A stretch of 64,000 bases of DNA from positions 682,001 to 746,000 of the forward strand of contig NZ_JALGBH010000001.1 of the NCBI RefSeq assembly GCF_022809115.1, written 5' to 3'. Positions 8,657 through 17,348 of the stretch are shown here, one piece after another. The notes below the pieces were generated by a model. It worked only from the letters and a program-made list of their open reading frames with translations, was not told the origin of the DNA and made no database searches. Position numbers and translations under genes: made by a program. Position 1 is the first letter of the stretch; every line of letters begins with the position of its first letter. This DNA is from Pedobacter montanisoli (lineage in GTDB: Bacteria > Bacteroidota > Bacteroidia > Sphingobacteriales > Sphingobacteriaceae).

Positions 8657-9298
8657 CTATTTTCTATATGGAAAGTTCCTTGATACTTTTCTCATCATTC
8701 TCTCTATCAGATCATCTGTTGAGCTAAAAACACTATCATCCATTGTTTTAAAGAATCTCCATAACAATTCTCCATTTGAGCCATTATTTACAGTCATGGT
8801 TAGAGTTCCAGAACCTGTTTTCCCACCAAAGCCTCCAAACAAAACAGCAGAGGCAATTGCTCCGGCTTCACTTTTACTTTGTTCCTGTTCAAATTTACCA
8901 CCAATTACCGCATCAACACCTAATATTTTTGCTATTTCATCTTTAGTATATTCATCCAGTTTATCTAAGATTCCAGATTTCTTAAGAAGTATATTCGTTT
9001 TATCCACATCCTGAAAATCAACAGAATAATCATTTTTCTTTCTTAACAAAAAAGTATACATGCTGGATTGTATATTTTTTGCCATTGCCAGTTCTTGCTG
9101 ATGGTTTCCTTCTGGGCTATAATTTTTAGGTTGTTTTTTGTAGGTGATTTTAGTTTCGAAAGGTAATATAGCAACTAGCTTCTGAGTAGAAATTGCTTCT
9201 TTTAAGTCCTTAGCTTCGTAAATTTGCTTGCTTCCTTCAAATTGTGAGAATGCTTTTAATGATGTTAAGGTAAAAATTAATAATAATAGTTTTTTCAT
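8657..9298 (-). CDS. Hypothetical secreted protein, CsgG/LpoB-like features
   Basis: 213 residues with a signal peptide ending AFSQ. The pattern KLVAILPFET near the start and a later EIAKILGVDAVIGGKFEQE is typical of the CsgG / TolB-N-like fold used by outer-membrane assembly lipoproteins, where a conserved early strand (ILPF) precedes an LGxDAVIxG helix-strand. A glycine-rich stretch (VLFGGFGGKTGSG) follows. There is no lipobox, so it may be periplasmic. The family assignment is by pattern only and moderate. It is preceded by a leader of more than 200 bases with a promoter-like sequence. Confidence 0.72.
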   Translation of the reverse strand: MKKLLLLIFTLTSLKAFSQFEGSKQIYEAKDLKEAISTQKLVAILPFETKITYKKQPKNYSPEGNHQQELAMAKNIQSSMYTFLLRKKNDYSVDFQDVDKTNILLKKSGILDKLDEYTKDEIAKILGVDAVIGGKFEQEQSKSEAGAIASAVLFGGFGGKTGSGTLTMTVNNGSNGELLWRFFKTMDDSVFSSTDDLIERMMRKVSRNFPYRK

Positions 9299-9616
9299 AA
9301 AAATTGATCTTAAATAATTTGTTGGGTTATAATTGTTTGTTATTTATTTGATAATGCAATAGACATCCTTCTTTACTTAAAAACAGTAAAGCAAATACAT
9401 GAAGGATAAACATATAAATGTTTATAAGAAAGAAGTTTTTGACTTGCCTGAATATTTGTATTGAGCATTATAGAGCCTTAATTCTGATTCTTTTCTAACA
9501 GATTGTTTATCAGGGCGCAAACATAACACTTTTTTGTTTAAAACAAATGGTTGTGACAGGATATTTTATAAGAAAATAAGGTCTTGATTTAGATTTTAAT
9601 TTAAAGATTTGAGTGC
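9299..9616 (-). other. 318-base gap holding a promoter and a long leader
   Basis: No protein gene is convincing here. On the minus strand a strong promoter pattern is present at 9518-9547 (separate entry), giving a leader of about 210 bases for the CsgG-like gene. The leader contains a small hairpin (CTTTAC ... GTAAAG, 9 base loop) near 9370-9395. Two tiny frames occur (21 codons plus, 31 codons minus); neither has a recognisable feature. Confidence 0.4.
9518..9547 (-). promoter_or_regulatory. Strong Bacteroidota promoter pattern
   Basis: On the minus strand: TTTG (9544-9547), 18 bases, TATGTTTG (9518-9525). Both boxes are exact. The predicted start near 9512 lies about 210 bases ahead of the ATG at 9298, which is long for this phylum. 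Confidence 0.6.
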
Positions 9617-10804
9617 TTAGACCACTCTGATCAATAGGCCTTTCAAGTATTCTCCTTCCGGAAAAGAAAGTCGAATTGGATGGTCTTCGGGTTGACAGAA
9701 CTGCCTGATCACCTGTATTTCTTTGCCTGCATCTAAAGCTGCCCAAGCCAGAACTTGCTTAAAGCTTTCTATATCCATAGCTCCTGAGCAAGAGAATGTA
9801 GCTAGTAGGCCTCCTTTTTCTAAAAGCATTAACCCTCTTCTATTGAGATCTTTGTAGGCCCTTGCTGCACGGTCTAATGCCGATCTTGAAGGCGCGTATT
9901 TAGGAGGATCTAAGATTACCACATCAAACTTTCGTTCTTTATCTCCAAATATTCTAAGTTGCTTGTTCACATCATTTTGAATAGCCGTATGTTTATCGGC
10001 TTGAAAATGATTTAAGCTAATATTTTGATTCAATGTTTGTATAGCTAAGGCAGAGCTATCTACACTGGTAACCGCTTTCGCTCCTTGCTGTAAGGCATTT
10101 AAGGTAAAACCTCCGCTGTAACTAAAGCAATCTAATACGGTTTTACCTTCCACATATTCTGCTAATATTCTTCGGTTATCACGTTGATCACAATAAAATC
10201 CTGATTTTTGTCCTTCGGCAATATTGATATGGTATAAAATGCCATTCTCTTTTACTTCAATAAATTCAGGAGGATTTTCTCCCCATAGCAAACCATTTTC
10301 GGCTTCTATACCTTCATGTGTACGGGCGGTAGCGTCACTTCTGTCGAATATCCCTTTAGGTTGCAGGAGATCTACTAAAACTTCAATAATAACGGGTTTC
10401 GCTTGTTCTATACCAGAACTTAAGATCTGTACGGATAGAAAGTCTGCATATTTATCTACAATTAAGCCTGGTAAAAAATCTGCTTCGCTAAAAATTAATC
10501 TGCAGGCATTGGTTTGAGGATTGTGCAAAACATGAGTTCTTGCTTTTATGGCATTCTTTATTTTTTCATAATACCAGTTTCTGTCTATTTTTTTGTCCTC
10601 GTTCCATTCAATCAAGCGTACTGCTACTCTAGACTGGTCATTAAAGAATCCGTAAGCTAAAAAATCGCCATTAAAAGCTATTACTTTTACAATATCTCCG
10701 TTTTCAGGGCTACCTTTTACTTTTTCCAGCGCTCCTGAAAATACCCATGGGTGCATTTGCAGAACTGCTTTTTCTTTACCTTTTTTCAGCTTAACTTCTA
10801 CCAT
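9617..10804 (-). CDS. rlmI: 23S rRNA (cytosine-C5) methyltransferase RlmI
   Basis: RlmI (YccW) methylates C1962 of 23S rRNA using SAM. The N-terminal ~75 residues form the PUA RNA-binding domain (HPWVFSGALEKV, GDIVKVIAFNGDFLAYGFFN). The Rossmann methyltransferase domain follows with LDCFSYSGGFTLNALQQGA (SAM loop), VILDPPKYAPSR, and the Cys-bearing motif TFSCSGAMD. Full length at 395 residues. The -7 element lies directly before the ATG, so the mRNA may be leaderless. Confidence 0.94.
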   Translation of the reverse strand: MVEVKLKKGKEKAVLQMHPWVFSGALEKVKGSPENGDIVKVIAFNGDFLAYGFFNDQSRVAVRLIEWNEDKKIDRNWYYEKIKNAIKARTHVLHNPQTNACRLIFSEADFLPGLIVDKYADFLSVQILSSGIEQAKPVIIEVLVDLLQPKGIFDRSDATARTHEGIEAENGLLWGENPPEFIEVKENGILYHINIAEGQKSGFYCDQRDNRRILAEYVEGKTVLDCFSYSGGFTLNALQQGAKAVTSVDSSALAIQTLNQNISLNHFQADKHTAIQNDVNKQLRIFGDKERKFDVVILDPPKYAPSRSALDRAARAYKDLNRRGLMLLEKGGLLATFSCSGAMDIESFKQVLAWAALDAGKEIQVIRQFCQPEDHPIRLSFPEGEYLKGLLIRVV

Positions 10805-10808
10805 GCGG

Positions 10809-10816
10809 CAAAGTTA
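10809..10816 (-). promoter_or_regulatory. -7 element abutting rlmI start
   Basis: Minus strand TAACTTTG is an exact TAnnTTTG match that ends four bases before the ATG at 10804. A start site 4-7 bases downstream of the box would coincide with the ATG. No clear -33 box. Confidence 0.5.
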
Positions 10817-10902
10817 ACATTTTAGGTTTAGGCTCAGGTATATGTTTCCAAAGAATTCGTCTTATTTTTGGCTTTAAATGGCTCGTATTTAATCGATAAT
10901 GA

Positions 10903-11835
10903 TTATATCCCAACCACGTCTTTCTTTTTTTTCTGCTTCATACTTTTAGGTATAATCGCCAGGATTTCATCCTTCAAAGCTTGCAGCATACGTCTTTTCA
11001 CAAAACTTTTATGGGTTACCAGGCCAATTTCACGTACCGGTTCTGGTGATTTAAAATATCGGACTTTATTGAGTTGTTTGGTATTCAGATCTCTCAATGC
11101 CAATGCAGGTAAAAGTGTAGTGCCTTCGTTCACATCTACCATTCTAATAAGTGTTTCTACACTACCCGTATTATAGGTTAAAGTTTGCGGCTTATTATTT
11201 TTAGTGGTGCGGCAGATGTTTAAAACCTGCGAACGCATGCAATGCCCCTCGTTAAGCAGCCATATATTTTCCTCATCAAAATCATGTGCATCAATAGCCT
11301 TTTTCTTATATAACTTGCTGTTTTTACTAATATAACCCACAAAGTTTTCATAAAATAAAGGATATTCTTCAAGATTAGTATCTATCAACGGAGTGGCCAA
11401 TATACCACAGTCTATTACACCGGTTTTCAAGTGATGAATAATATCATCTGTAGTGTATTCCCATATATATAATTTTAAATCGGGATACTTAGCCAACATT
11501 ACAGCAATAACTTCGGGCAATAGATAAGGCGCTATAGTTGGAATAATACCAATTTTAAGTTCTCCTGTAATTTCCTGTTGCTGGTTATTGATGATTTCTT
11601 TTATTTTCTGATTTTCCTGTAAAACAATTCTGGCCTGCTGAATAATCTGAGTACCAATTTCAGTAGGCACAACGGGCTGCTTACTGCGGTCAAAGATTTT
11701 TACATTTAAAAACTCTTCCAGTTTCTGGATTTGCATACTCAGCGTAGGCTGAGTTACAAAGCATTTTTCTGCCGCACTAACAAAGCTTCTGTAAGTATCT
11801 ACAGCAACGATGTATTCAAGTTGAACTAAGGTCAT
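10903..11835 (-). CDS. oxyR: Hydrogen peroxide sensor OxyR (LysR family)
   Basis: A LysR-type regulator of 310 residues: N-terminal helix-turn-helix (LEYIVAVDTYRSFVSAAEKC ... TQPTLSMQIQKLEE) and a periplasmic-binding-like effector domain. The effector domain contains EGHCMRSQVLNIC, with cysteines at residues 199 and 208, the same numbers and spacing as the peroxide-sensing pair of E. coli OxyR (GHCLRDQ...C). Oxidation forms the disulfide and switches DNA contacts to activate catalase, Dps and peroxidase genes. None of those targets lies beside it, so it acts at a distance. Identification rests on the Cys pair in context and is strong. Confidence 0.94.
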   Translation of the reverse strand: MTLVQLEYIVAVDTYRSFVSAAEKCFVTQPTLSMQIQKLEEFLNVKIFDRSKQPVVPTEIGTQIIQQARIVLQENQKIKEIINNQQQEITGELKIGIIPTIAPYLLPEVIAVMLAKYPDLKLYIWEYTTDDIIHHLKTGVIDCGILATPLIDTNLEEYPLFYENFVGYISKNSKLYKKKAIDAHDFDEENIWLLNEGHCMRSQVLNICRTTKNNKPQTLTYNTGSVETLIRMVDVNEGTTLLPALALRDLNTKQLNKVRYFKSPEPVREIGLVTHKSFVKRRMLQALKDEILAIIPKSMKQKKKKDVVGI

Positions 11836-11987
11836 ATAGTTAAAATTGATAGTCTGTTTACTACATTATAAATTTATAAAATATTATCGTAAATAATATA
11901 TAACAGACCAATTATACCGTCAGAACTCAGTAAATATTCATGATTTCAAAGATAAAATAGAGCACTAAAAATACTCATTTTTAAGTA

Positions 11988-12018
11988 TTTGATCGACTTG
12001 AAACTAGCCCTAACTTTA
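11988..12018 (+). promoter_or_regulatory. Promoter of small lipoprotein gene
   Basis: TTTG at 11988-11991, 19 bases, TAACTTTA at 12011-12018 (7 of 8 to TAnnTTTG). Predicted start around 12023, leader about 13 bases. Confidence 0.5.
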
Positions 12019-12035
12019 AGATATCAATAATTTTT

Positions 12036-12320
12036 ATGAATATGAAAACAAGCAAAACATTATTTCTATTAACAGCAACCTGCCTTTTCGCATCTGGATG
12101 TGAACTGTTTGAGGCAGAGCCTGAAGAAGAAAAAAAAGTGGATAACTCTACTTACACCTACACTTACACTTGCCCAACAGGCCGGACAAACACTGTTCAA
12201 ATTCCTAATCGTTTATCAGCCACTTGCAAAAGAAATTGGGAGTATTATGCCCGTACCTATGGTTGCAATGATGCCGATAATTTTTCTGAAGCAAATAGAA
12301 GAAAAGCAGAATGTCCATAA
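12036..12320 (+). CDS. Small Cys-containing lipoprotein
   Basis: 94 residues. The lipoprotein signal ends FASGC. The mature part begins with an acidic tract (EAEPEEEKK), the usual flexible tether, then a TYTYTYT strand and four cysteines (TCPTG, ATCKRN, YGCND, AECP) that could form two disulfides. No family recognised. An ATG for the next gene overlaps its last codons by 10 bases, which suggests translational coupling. Confidence 0.78.
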   Translation: MNMKTSKTLFLLTATCLFASGCELFEAEPEEEKKVDNSTYTYTYTCPTGRTNTVQIPNRLSATCKRNWEYYARTYGCNDADNFSEANRRKAECP

Positions 12321-12892
12321 GATTTTTAACCATTGCATTACTTTGCTTAATTGGGAGTAGTGCAAGCTCGCAAATTAAACTCACATCAGGGCAATATACT
12401 ACTGAGGATGGCTATTATACGGTTACGATCAATTTTACCGACAAGGAACTTACCTTAATTGAGCCCAATCGTACTTCGGTGTACCATAAGCTTGAAGGAA
12501 ATGTATTTCAGTTTATTCATCCTACCAACAAAATCGATTACAGGATAGAAGTGACCAGCCCAACAACCATACAAACCTTTAAGCCAGCAGTTAATAGTAG
12601 CCGTTATACCCTTACACTCAACAGTAAAAACGCGACAGCTTCCAATGAGCAGTTCAACACCTATTTTGCCCTTTCCGAAAAATATAAGGCGAAGATGCTA
12701 AGTGATAAAAAAGACGCCCAGTTATGGTCTTTTTGTGCAGCAGCAGCTATGGCTCGCAGTAGTATGAACGAGGAAGGTTTTAAGGAATATGCCGCTAAAA
12801 TTGTCTCGTCTATTAAGTTAATAGTTGTTGATAAAACTAAATGCCCTTGTGAGGATGCAATTCCCAAAGACATTTGGAATGGAGCAAAGTAA
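12311..12892 (+). CDS. Hypothetical secreted protein
   Basis: 193 residues with a signal peptide (ends SSASSQ). The N-terminal half looks like a beta sandwich (GQYTTEDGYYTVTINFTDKE and onward). The C-terminal half is helical (SEKYKAKMLSDKKDAQLWSF) with late cysteines in KCPCED. It overlaps the lipoprotein gene by 10 bases, so the pair likely forms a two-gene envelope unit. Function unknown; no homologous family recognised. Confidence 0.75.
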   Translation: MSIRFLTIALLCLIGSSASSQIKLTSGQYTTEDGYYTVTINFTDKELTLIEPNRTSVYHKLEGNVFQFIHPTNKIDYRIEVTSPTTIQTFKPAVNSSRYTLTLNSKNATASNEQFNTYFALSEKYKAKMLSDKKDAQLWSFCAAAAMARSSMNEEGFKEYAAKIVSSIKLIVVDKTKCPCEDAIPKDIWNGAK

Positions 12893-12910
12893 TTTTCTAA
12901 GCGAGAAGGC

Positions 12911-13729
12911 CTATTTAACTGTATATTCTATACTTTGTATAGTGTGTGCACTAAAATAGCCTATTGCGCCACCTGAAATATTGCTTACAGGATTAACCGG
13001 AGAAGCATTGCCACTGCTGCCCAGAGCACCGTCTTTAACAGATTTCCAGTATTTAAAAATGTTTTTATCTATGTTCAGGAATTCTACTTTTATCTCATCG
13101 CCCTTTTTTAGCTTAGTTTCTTCGGTAAATTCATTTGGCCAAAGCATTTGTTTTACAAGCTTCCCATTGGTAAACTCATCATCGGTAACAGTTATGGTTT
13201 TAGTATAAACTCCATTTACATATTCGAAAAACCTGTAATAATTCTCCCGATCTACCGGATCAAGGTAAGTAACGTGTGTAAACAATCTGGGGCCGTCAAA
13301 CAAACTTAACTCGAATGCAAAAGCATTTTGAGCCACTACTTTTTGGGGCATTATGCTCGTGGCAGTAAAGGTTTTCCCTACTATTTGTACTTTAAGTTTA
13401 TATGCTTTTGAGGGAATACCCTTTAAAAGGTCGTTTCTGTAAATTCCTTTAGTACTCGTTTCGGGCAGAATGTAAGGTGTTCCAGATTCGTCTTCTATAC
13501 TTACCAGCGCCCCACTTTGTCCGTTAAAATGATTATCTGCATTAAAATTCTTCACTTTACTTAAAGCTACCTGAGCGCCTTTTAACTGATCGGTTATTTG
13601 TGCTTCAATTACATACTGATCTCCGGGCTCATCCAGCTTAAGTGTAATCACATCTTCACACCCGGTCAGCAAAAACAAAAGTGCAACAAGCAAAAAAGCA
13701 GGGTTTAATGTATATTTCTTCTCCATCAT
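12911..13729 (-). CDS. DUF4249 lipoprotein
   Basis: 272 residues, lipobox FLLTGC, then CEDVITLKLDE, the start typical of DUF4249 proteins. These are surface or periplasmic beta-rich lipoproteins that almost always sit directly after a TonB-dependent receptor gene in Bacteroidota, as here. By analogy they may be an accessory ligand-binding partner, comparable in position to SusD but unrelated in sequence. It overlaps the receptor stop by one base (TAATG), so translation is coupled. The first two codons are both ATG. Confidence 0.9.
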   Translation of the reverse strand: MMEKKYTLNPAFLLVALLFLLTGCEDVITLKLDEPGDQYVIEAQITDQLKGAQVALSKVKNFNADNHFNGQSGALVSIEDESGTPYILPETSTKGIYRNDLLKGIPSKAYKLKVQIVGKTFTATSIMPQKVVAQNAFAFELSLFDGPRLFTHVTYLDPVDRENYYRFFEYVNGVYTKTITVTDDEFTNGKLVKQMLWPNEFTEETKLKKGDEIKVEFLNIDKNIFKYWKSVKDGALGSSGNASPVNPVSNISGGAIGYFSAHTIQSIEYTVK

Positions 13730-16050
13730 TAAAATTTAAAATTATATGAAACAGATGGTACAAACTTAAATAGCGTAGTTCTTACAGCCTCGGTAACCGA
13801 AGGATCTTTTTCAGACTCCCTGAAAGTTATGGCATAAGCATTTTTTCTTCCATAGGCATTATAAAGACTGAATGAAAGTTCTGAGCTGAAATTCTTTCTC
13901 TGTTTTAATTTATAATTGGCACCCAGATCTAATCTGTGATAGGCCGGCATTCTATAACTGTTCCTGCTACTGTAGTAGAAGAAGGTCCTTCCATCCATAT
14001 TATATTTTCCGGCCGGAAAAGTAATTGCATCGCCCGTGTAATAGATCCATGAAGCAGAAAAGCTCCATTTCTTGCCCGGATCATATGCCACAACCGTTGA
14101 AAATTCATGTGTCCTGTCCTGACGGGCATTGTACCAATCGCCCTGATTAATTCCTTCTATTTTTCTTTCTGTTTTAGAAAGCGTATAACTTAACCACCCC
14201 GTTAACTTTCCTTTTTTCTTTTTAAACAGAAATTCGAGGCCATAAGCTCTGCCTTTGCCCGCAAGAATTTGTGTTTCTATGTTATCTGAGTTAAATGTAT
14301 CTGCTCCATCTCTGTAATCGAGCTGGTTTTGCATGGTTTTATAATAGCTTTCTACATTAAATTCAAAAGTATTATCCCTAAAATTGCGATAATAACCAGC
14401 AGAATACTGATCAGAAATCTCCGGCTTGACCATTAAAGAACTAGGCAGCCACTTATCACTTGGTCTGCCCGATGTGGAGTTGGAAATAAGGTGCATATTT
14501 TGCGTATTCCGTACATACGACATCTTAACCGACTGATCATTATCTAACAGGTAACTTATTGCTAAACGAGGTTCAAGATTGAAATAGGTTTTAACAATCT
14601 GACCACTTTTGTAAGTCTTTGTATCTACAATATTTCCTTGAGGATCAACAAGCAGGAAATCGCCTTTACCTAAAATACTGAAAGCGCTTAGTCTTAAGCC
14701 TGCAGTAACGTTGAAGCCAGGAGAAATATTCCATTCATCAGACACAAAAATGCCATTTTCTAAGGAATAGCGCTCTTGGTAGTTGATAGGATTATAACTC
14801 GATTGCCCTTCAGAAGTTATTTGTCCTGGTTTTACAGTATGATATATACTATTAAGTCCAAATTTTAACTGATTTTGAGCTGATGTTTGCCAGAAATACT
14901 GATGTTTAAAAGTCAGGTCCTTAATCTGAGAGAAAATCTGTACATTATCCAAACCCGTGTTAACAGCGATTTTATTCTGATAACCCGTATAGGATGCTGT
15001 GGTATTTACACTTAAAGCAGAGGAAAATAAATGCTGCCATTGCAAACTTGCCTGCTTATTGCCCCAGGTTAAACCAAATGTTTCTGCAAGCCCTAATTTA
15101 TCGGCACCTAAATATCCCGTAAAAATTAGCTTGTCACGCTCGCCAAGCTTGAAATCTGCTCTACCATTTACGTCATAAAAGTACATAATGTTTTTATTGA
15201 TACTACTATCTGGCGATAACCTGATCAATGCATCTACATAGGTACGGCGACCTGAAATAATAAAAGAAGATTTTTCTTTTTGAATGGGGCCTTTAAGGGT
15301 AAGTTTGGAGGAAATCAGCCCGATGCCTCCATCTACTTCAAATTTTTCGGCATTGCCTTGTTTCATCTTAACATCCAGCACAGAAGAAAGTCTGCCGCCA
15401 AATTGTGCTGGCATACCTGTTTTATAAACCGTAATATCTTCTACCGCATCGGGATTAAAAGTTGAAAAGAAGCCCATCAAGTGGGATGCATTATATACCG
15501 GAACATCATCCATTAGAACCAGATTCTGACCTGATGATCCCCCTCGCACATAAATTCCTGCTCCTCCTTCGCCCGCCGATTTAATTCCTGGTAAAAATTG
15601 GATTGCTTTTAAAATATCCCGCTCTCCAAAAATAAGCGGTATGCTTCTTACTTCTTTCATGCTCAGCTTTTCGGTACCCATCTGTGGGTTTTCAAGCTTC
15701 CGTTCATTCATTCTTGAAGAGACCACTACCTCATTTAGAGTATTGAGATCTTCTTCCAGTTCAAAATTCAGGGTTTGATCTTGTTTTACCATTAAGCTTT
15801 GTTTCTTTTCCTTAAAGCCTACAGCTGTAATATCAAATACATGGTTTCCTGCCTTGAGCTTAACTTCGTAAAAGCCCAGACTGTCTGTATATATTCTTTG
15901 TTTAATTCCTGATATTTTGATACTTACTCTTTCTAAAGGTTCAGTTCCTGATGTTACCATCCCTGAAATAGTAAAGACCTGTTGTGCAAATAATGTAAAA
16001 GGAAAAGCGAGGAAAAACAAGGGAATTATCTTCAATAAAACGGATCTCAT
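13729..16050 (-). CDS. TonB-dependent receptor with carboxypeptidase-regulatory-like N-domain
   Basis: 773 residues: signal peptide (ends LFAQQ), a CarboxypepD_reg-like beta-sandwich domain (about 25-105, FTISGMVTSGTEPLERVSI), a plug domain (about 120-235, with GERDILKAIQFLPGIKSAGEG and GIYVRGGSSGQNLVLMDDVPVYN), and a C-terminal 22-strand barrel ending in aromatic SVSYNFKF. It imports a ligand across the outer membrane using TonB energy. No glycan enzymes adjoin, so the substrate is not apparent. First gene of an operon with the DUF4249 lipoprotein. Confidence 0.95.
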   Translation of the reverse strand: MRSVLLKIIPLFFLAFPFTLFAQQVFTISGMVTSGTEPLERVSIKISGIKQRIYTDSLGFYEVKLKAGNHVFDITAVGFKEKKQSLMVKQDQTLNFELEEDLNTLNEVVVSSRMNERKLENPQMGTEKLSMKEVRSIPLIFGERDILKAIQFLPGIKSAGEGGAGIYVRGGSSGQNLVLMDDVPVYNASHLMGFFSTFNPDAVEDITVYKTGMPAQFGGRLSSVLDVKMKQGNAEKFEVDGGIGLISSKLTLKGPIQKEKSSFIISGRRTYVDALIRLSPDSSINKNIMYFYDVNGRADFKLGERDKLIFTGYLGADKLGLAETFGLTWGNKQASLQWQHLFSSALSVNTTASYTGYQNKIAVNTGLDNVQIFSQIKDLTFKHQYFWQTSAQNQLKFGLNSIYHTVKPGQITSEGQSSYNPINYQERYSLENGIFVSDEWNISPGFNVTAGLRLSAFSILGKGDFLLVDPQGNIVDTKTYKSGQIVKTYFNLEPRLAISYLLDNDQSVKMSYVRNTQNMHLISNSTSGRPSDKWLPSSLMVKPEISDQYSAGYYRNFRDNTFEFNVESYYKTMQNQLDYRDGADTFNSDNIETQILAGKGRAYGLEFLFKKKKGKLTGWLSYTLSKTERKIEGINQGDWYNARQDRTHEFSTVVAYDPGKKWSFSASWIYYTGDAITFPAGKYNMDGRTFFYYSSRNSYRMPAYHRLDLGANYKLKQRKNFSSELSFSLYNAYGRKNAYAITFRESEKDPSVTEAVRTTLFKFVPSVSYNFKF

Positions 16051-16226
16051 AAACAGCTGCGTATCAGAATTAAATAATTATAAACTATATGGACAAATAT
16101 GCTAAAAATAGAATCTACCTAACTCACTTATATGTCAATATATCGTTAAAACATTCCTATTTGTGTTAGTGAATATGAATGGTCTTATCCTGTCTTTATT
16201 GCAACTGCAGATTAACGATTAATTGC

Positions 16227-16234
16227 TATTTTTG
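16227..16234 (+). promoter_or_regulatory. -7 element for trmB operon
   Basis: TATTTTTG, exact TAnnTTTG, ending 17 bases before the GTG at 16252. A TTG at 16199-16201 is 25 bases upstream, slightly beyond the usual spacing. Confidence 0.5.
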
Positions 16235-16251
16235 TGCTTTAATATTAAGTT

Positions 16252-16902
16252 GTGGGTAAAGATAAATTAAGAAAGTTTTCAGAGATCAATACGTTTGACA
16301 ACGTTTACCAGTTAGAAGAGGGCAAACCTTTAAAAGGAAAATGGAGCCGTGAGCATTTTAAAAACGATAATCCGGTTGTTTTAGAATTGGCCTGCGGAAA
16401 AGGTGAATATGCCGTTAACATGGCCAAATTATTTCCTGAGAAAAACTTTATAGGAATAGACCTTAAAGGTAACCGTATCTGGCGTGGGGCTAAAACGGGC
16501 GTGGAAGAAAACATTCCTAATCTTGCCTTTTTACGCATACAAATAGAAGATCTTCAGGATTACTTCGGAGAAAAGGAAATTGCCGAAATATGGATCACCT
16601 TTGCAGATCCACAGCCACAGATCAGCAGGGAACGCAAACGCCTTACTTCACCTAATTTCTTAGCAAAATATAAGCCTTTACTACGTGAGGGTGCAAAAAT
16701 AAACCTGAAAACAGATAATGATGGTTTGTATAATTATACAAAAGAGAAAGTTGCTGAACTGGGTTTATTAACCCATAAAGATACCGACCATCTTTACCAG
16801 TCTGATTTGGCAGATGAAGTGCTTTCTATCAAAACACATTACGAACGCATTTACCTTAAAAAAGATAAAAACATTAATTACATTCAGTTTTCGTTTAGTT
16901 AG
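16252..16902 (+). CDS. trmB: tRNA (guanine-N7)-methyltransferase TrmB
   Basis: TrmB makes m7G46 in the variable loop of tRNA. 216 residues with the SAM-binding motif LELACGKGEYAVNMAKLFPEKNFIGIDLKG (loop GxGxGx variant, about residues 45-75) and the family motif ITFADPQPQ, the Bacteroidota variant of TFPDPWPK. The start is GTG at 16252, which gives the family-typical GKDKLRKF N-terminus. Downstream genes for an alkyltransferase-like protein and a CMD protein run in the same direction. Confidence 0.95.
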   Translation: MGKDKLRKFSEINTFDNVYQLEEGKPLKGKWSREHFKNDNPVVLELACGKGEYAVNMAKLFPEKNFIGIDLKGNRIWRGAKTGVEENIPNLAFLRIQIEDLQDYFGEKEIAEIWITFADPQPQISRERKRLTSPNFLAKYKPLLREGAKINLKTDNDGLYNYTKEKVAELGLLTHKDTDHLYQSDLADEVLSIKTHYERIYLKKDKNINYIQFSFS

Positions 16903-16941
16903 CAAACAGTTCTTTTGACTTTCAACTCTTAACTTAGGAAA

Positions 16942-17268
16942 ATGGATACCAATTTTTATGAGCAAGTTTTTGAAGTTGTTCGCCTTGTTCCAAAAGGCAG
17001 AGTAACTTCTTATGGCGCCATTGCAAAAGCTCTAGGTGTGGCCAATTCTTCAAGAATGGTAGGGCACGCTATGCGTTATGCCGGTATGTCGCAACCCAAA
17101 GTACCCGCACATCGGGTAGTGAACAGTGCCGGGCTGCTTACCGGAAAGTTTCATTTTTCTCCCCCTTCTTTAATGGAAGAGCTTTTAGCCGCCGAGGGCA
17201 TCATTGTTGAAAATGATAAAGTAAAGAATTTTAAAAAGGTCTTCTGGGATCCGTTGAAAGAGCTGTAA
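16942..17268 (+). CDS. Alkyltransferase-like protein (ATL), MGMT family without the catalytic Cys
   Basis: 108 residues matching the O6-methylguanine methyltransferase C-terminal domain: VPKGRVTSYGAIAKALG (helix-turn-helix), then SSRMVGHAMR with the arginine finger. The active-site motif PCHR is PAHR here (P55-A56-H57-R58), so it cannot accept an alkyl group. Such ATL proteins bind O6-alkylguanine, flip it out, and pass the lesion to nucleotide excision repair. uvrB is present in this window at 59.2-61.2 kb. The binding-only role is known for the family; its action here is inferred. Confidence 0.92.
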   Translation: MDTNFYEQVFEVVRLVPKGRVTSYGAIAKALGVANSSRMVGHAMRYAGMSQPKVPAHRVVNSAGLLTGKFHFSPPSLMEELLAAEGIIVENDKVKNFKKVFWDPLKEL

Positions 17269-17348
17269 AGTTAGAAAGACACAGATCCAAGGTCCGGATC
17301 ATAAAATGCAAATTGTAATTCGTAAATCAAAAACCGTAAATTAAACTC

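Noticed and set aside
8595..9014. 139-codon plus-strand ORF antisense to the CsgG-like gene
   Set aside because: It starts inside a terminator and is a mirror of the real minus-strand gene, which has a signal peptide and family pattern.
9399..9464. 21-codon plus ORF (MKDKHINVYKKE...)
   Set aside because: Too short, no motif, no conserved start signals; may be chance.
10224..10517. 97-codon plus ORF inside rlmI
   Set aside because: Antisense shadow of a conserved methyltransferase; no start context.
12100..12360. 86-codon plus ORF across the two small envelope genes
   Set aside because: Overlaps both in another frame; the lipoprotein and signal-peptide frames are better supported.
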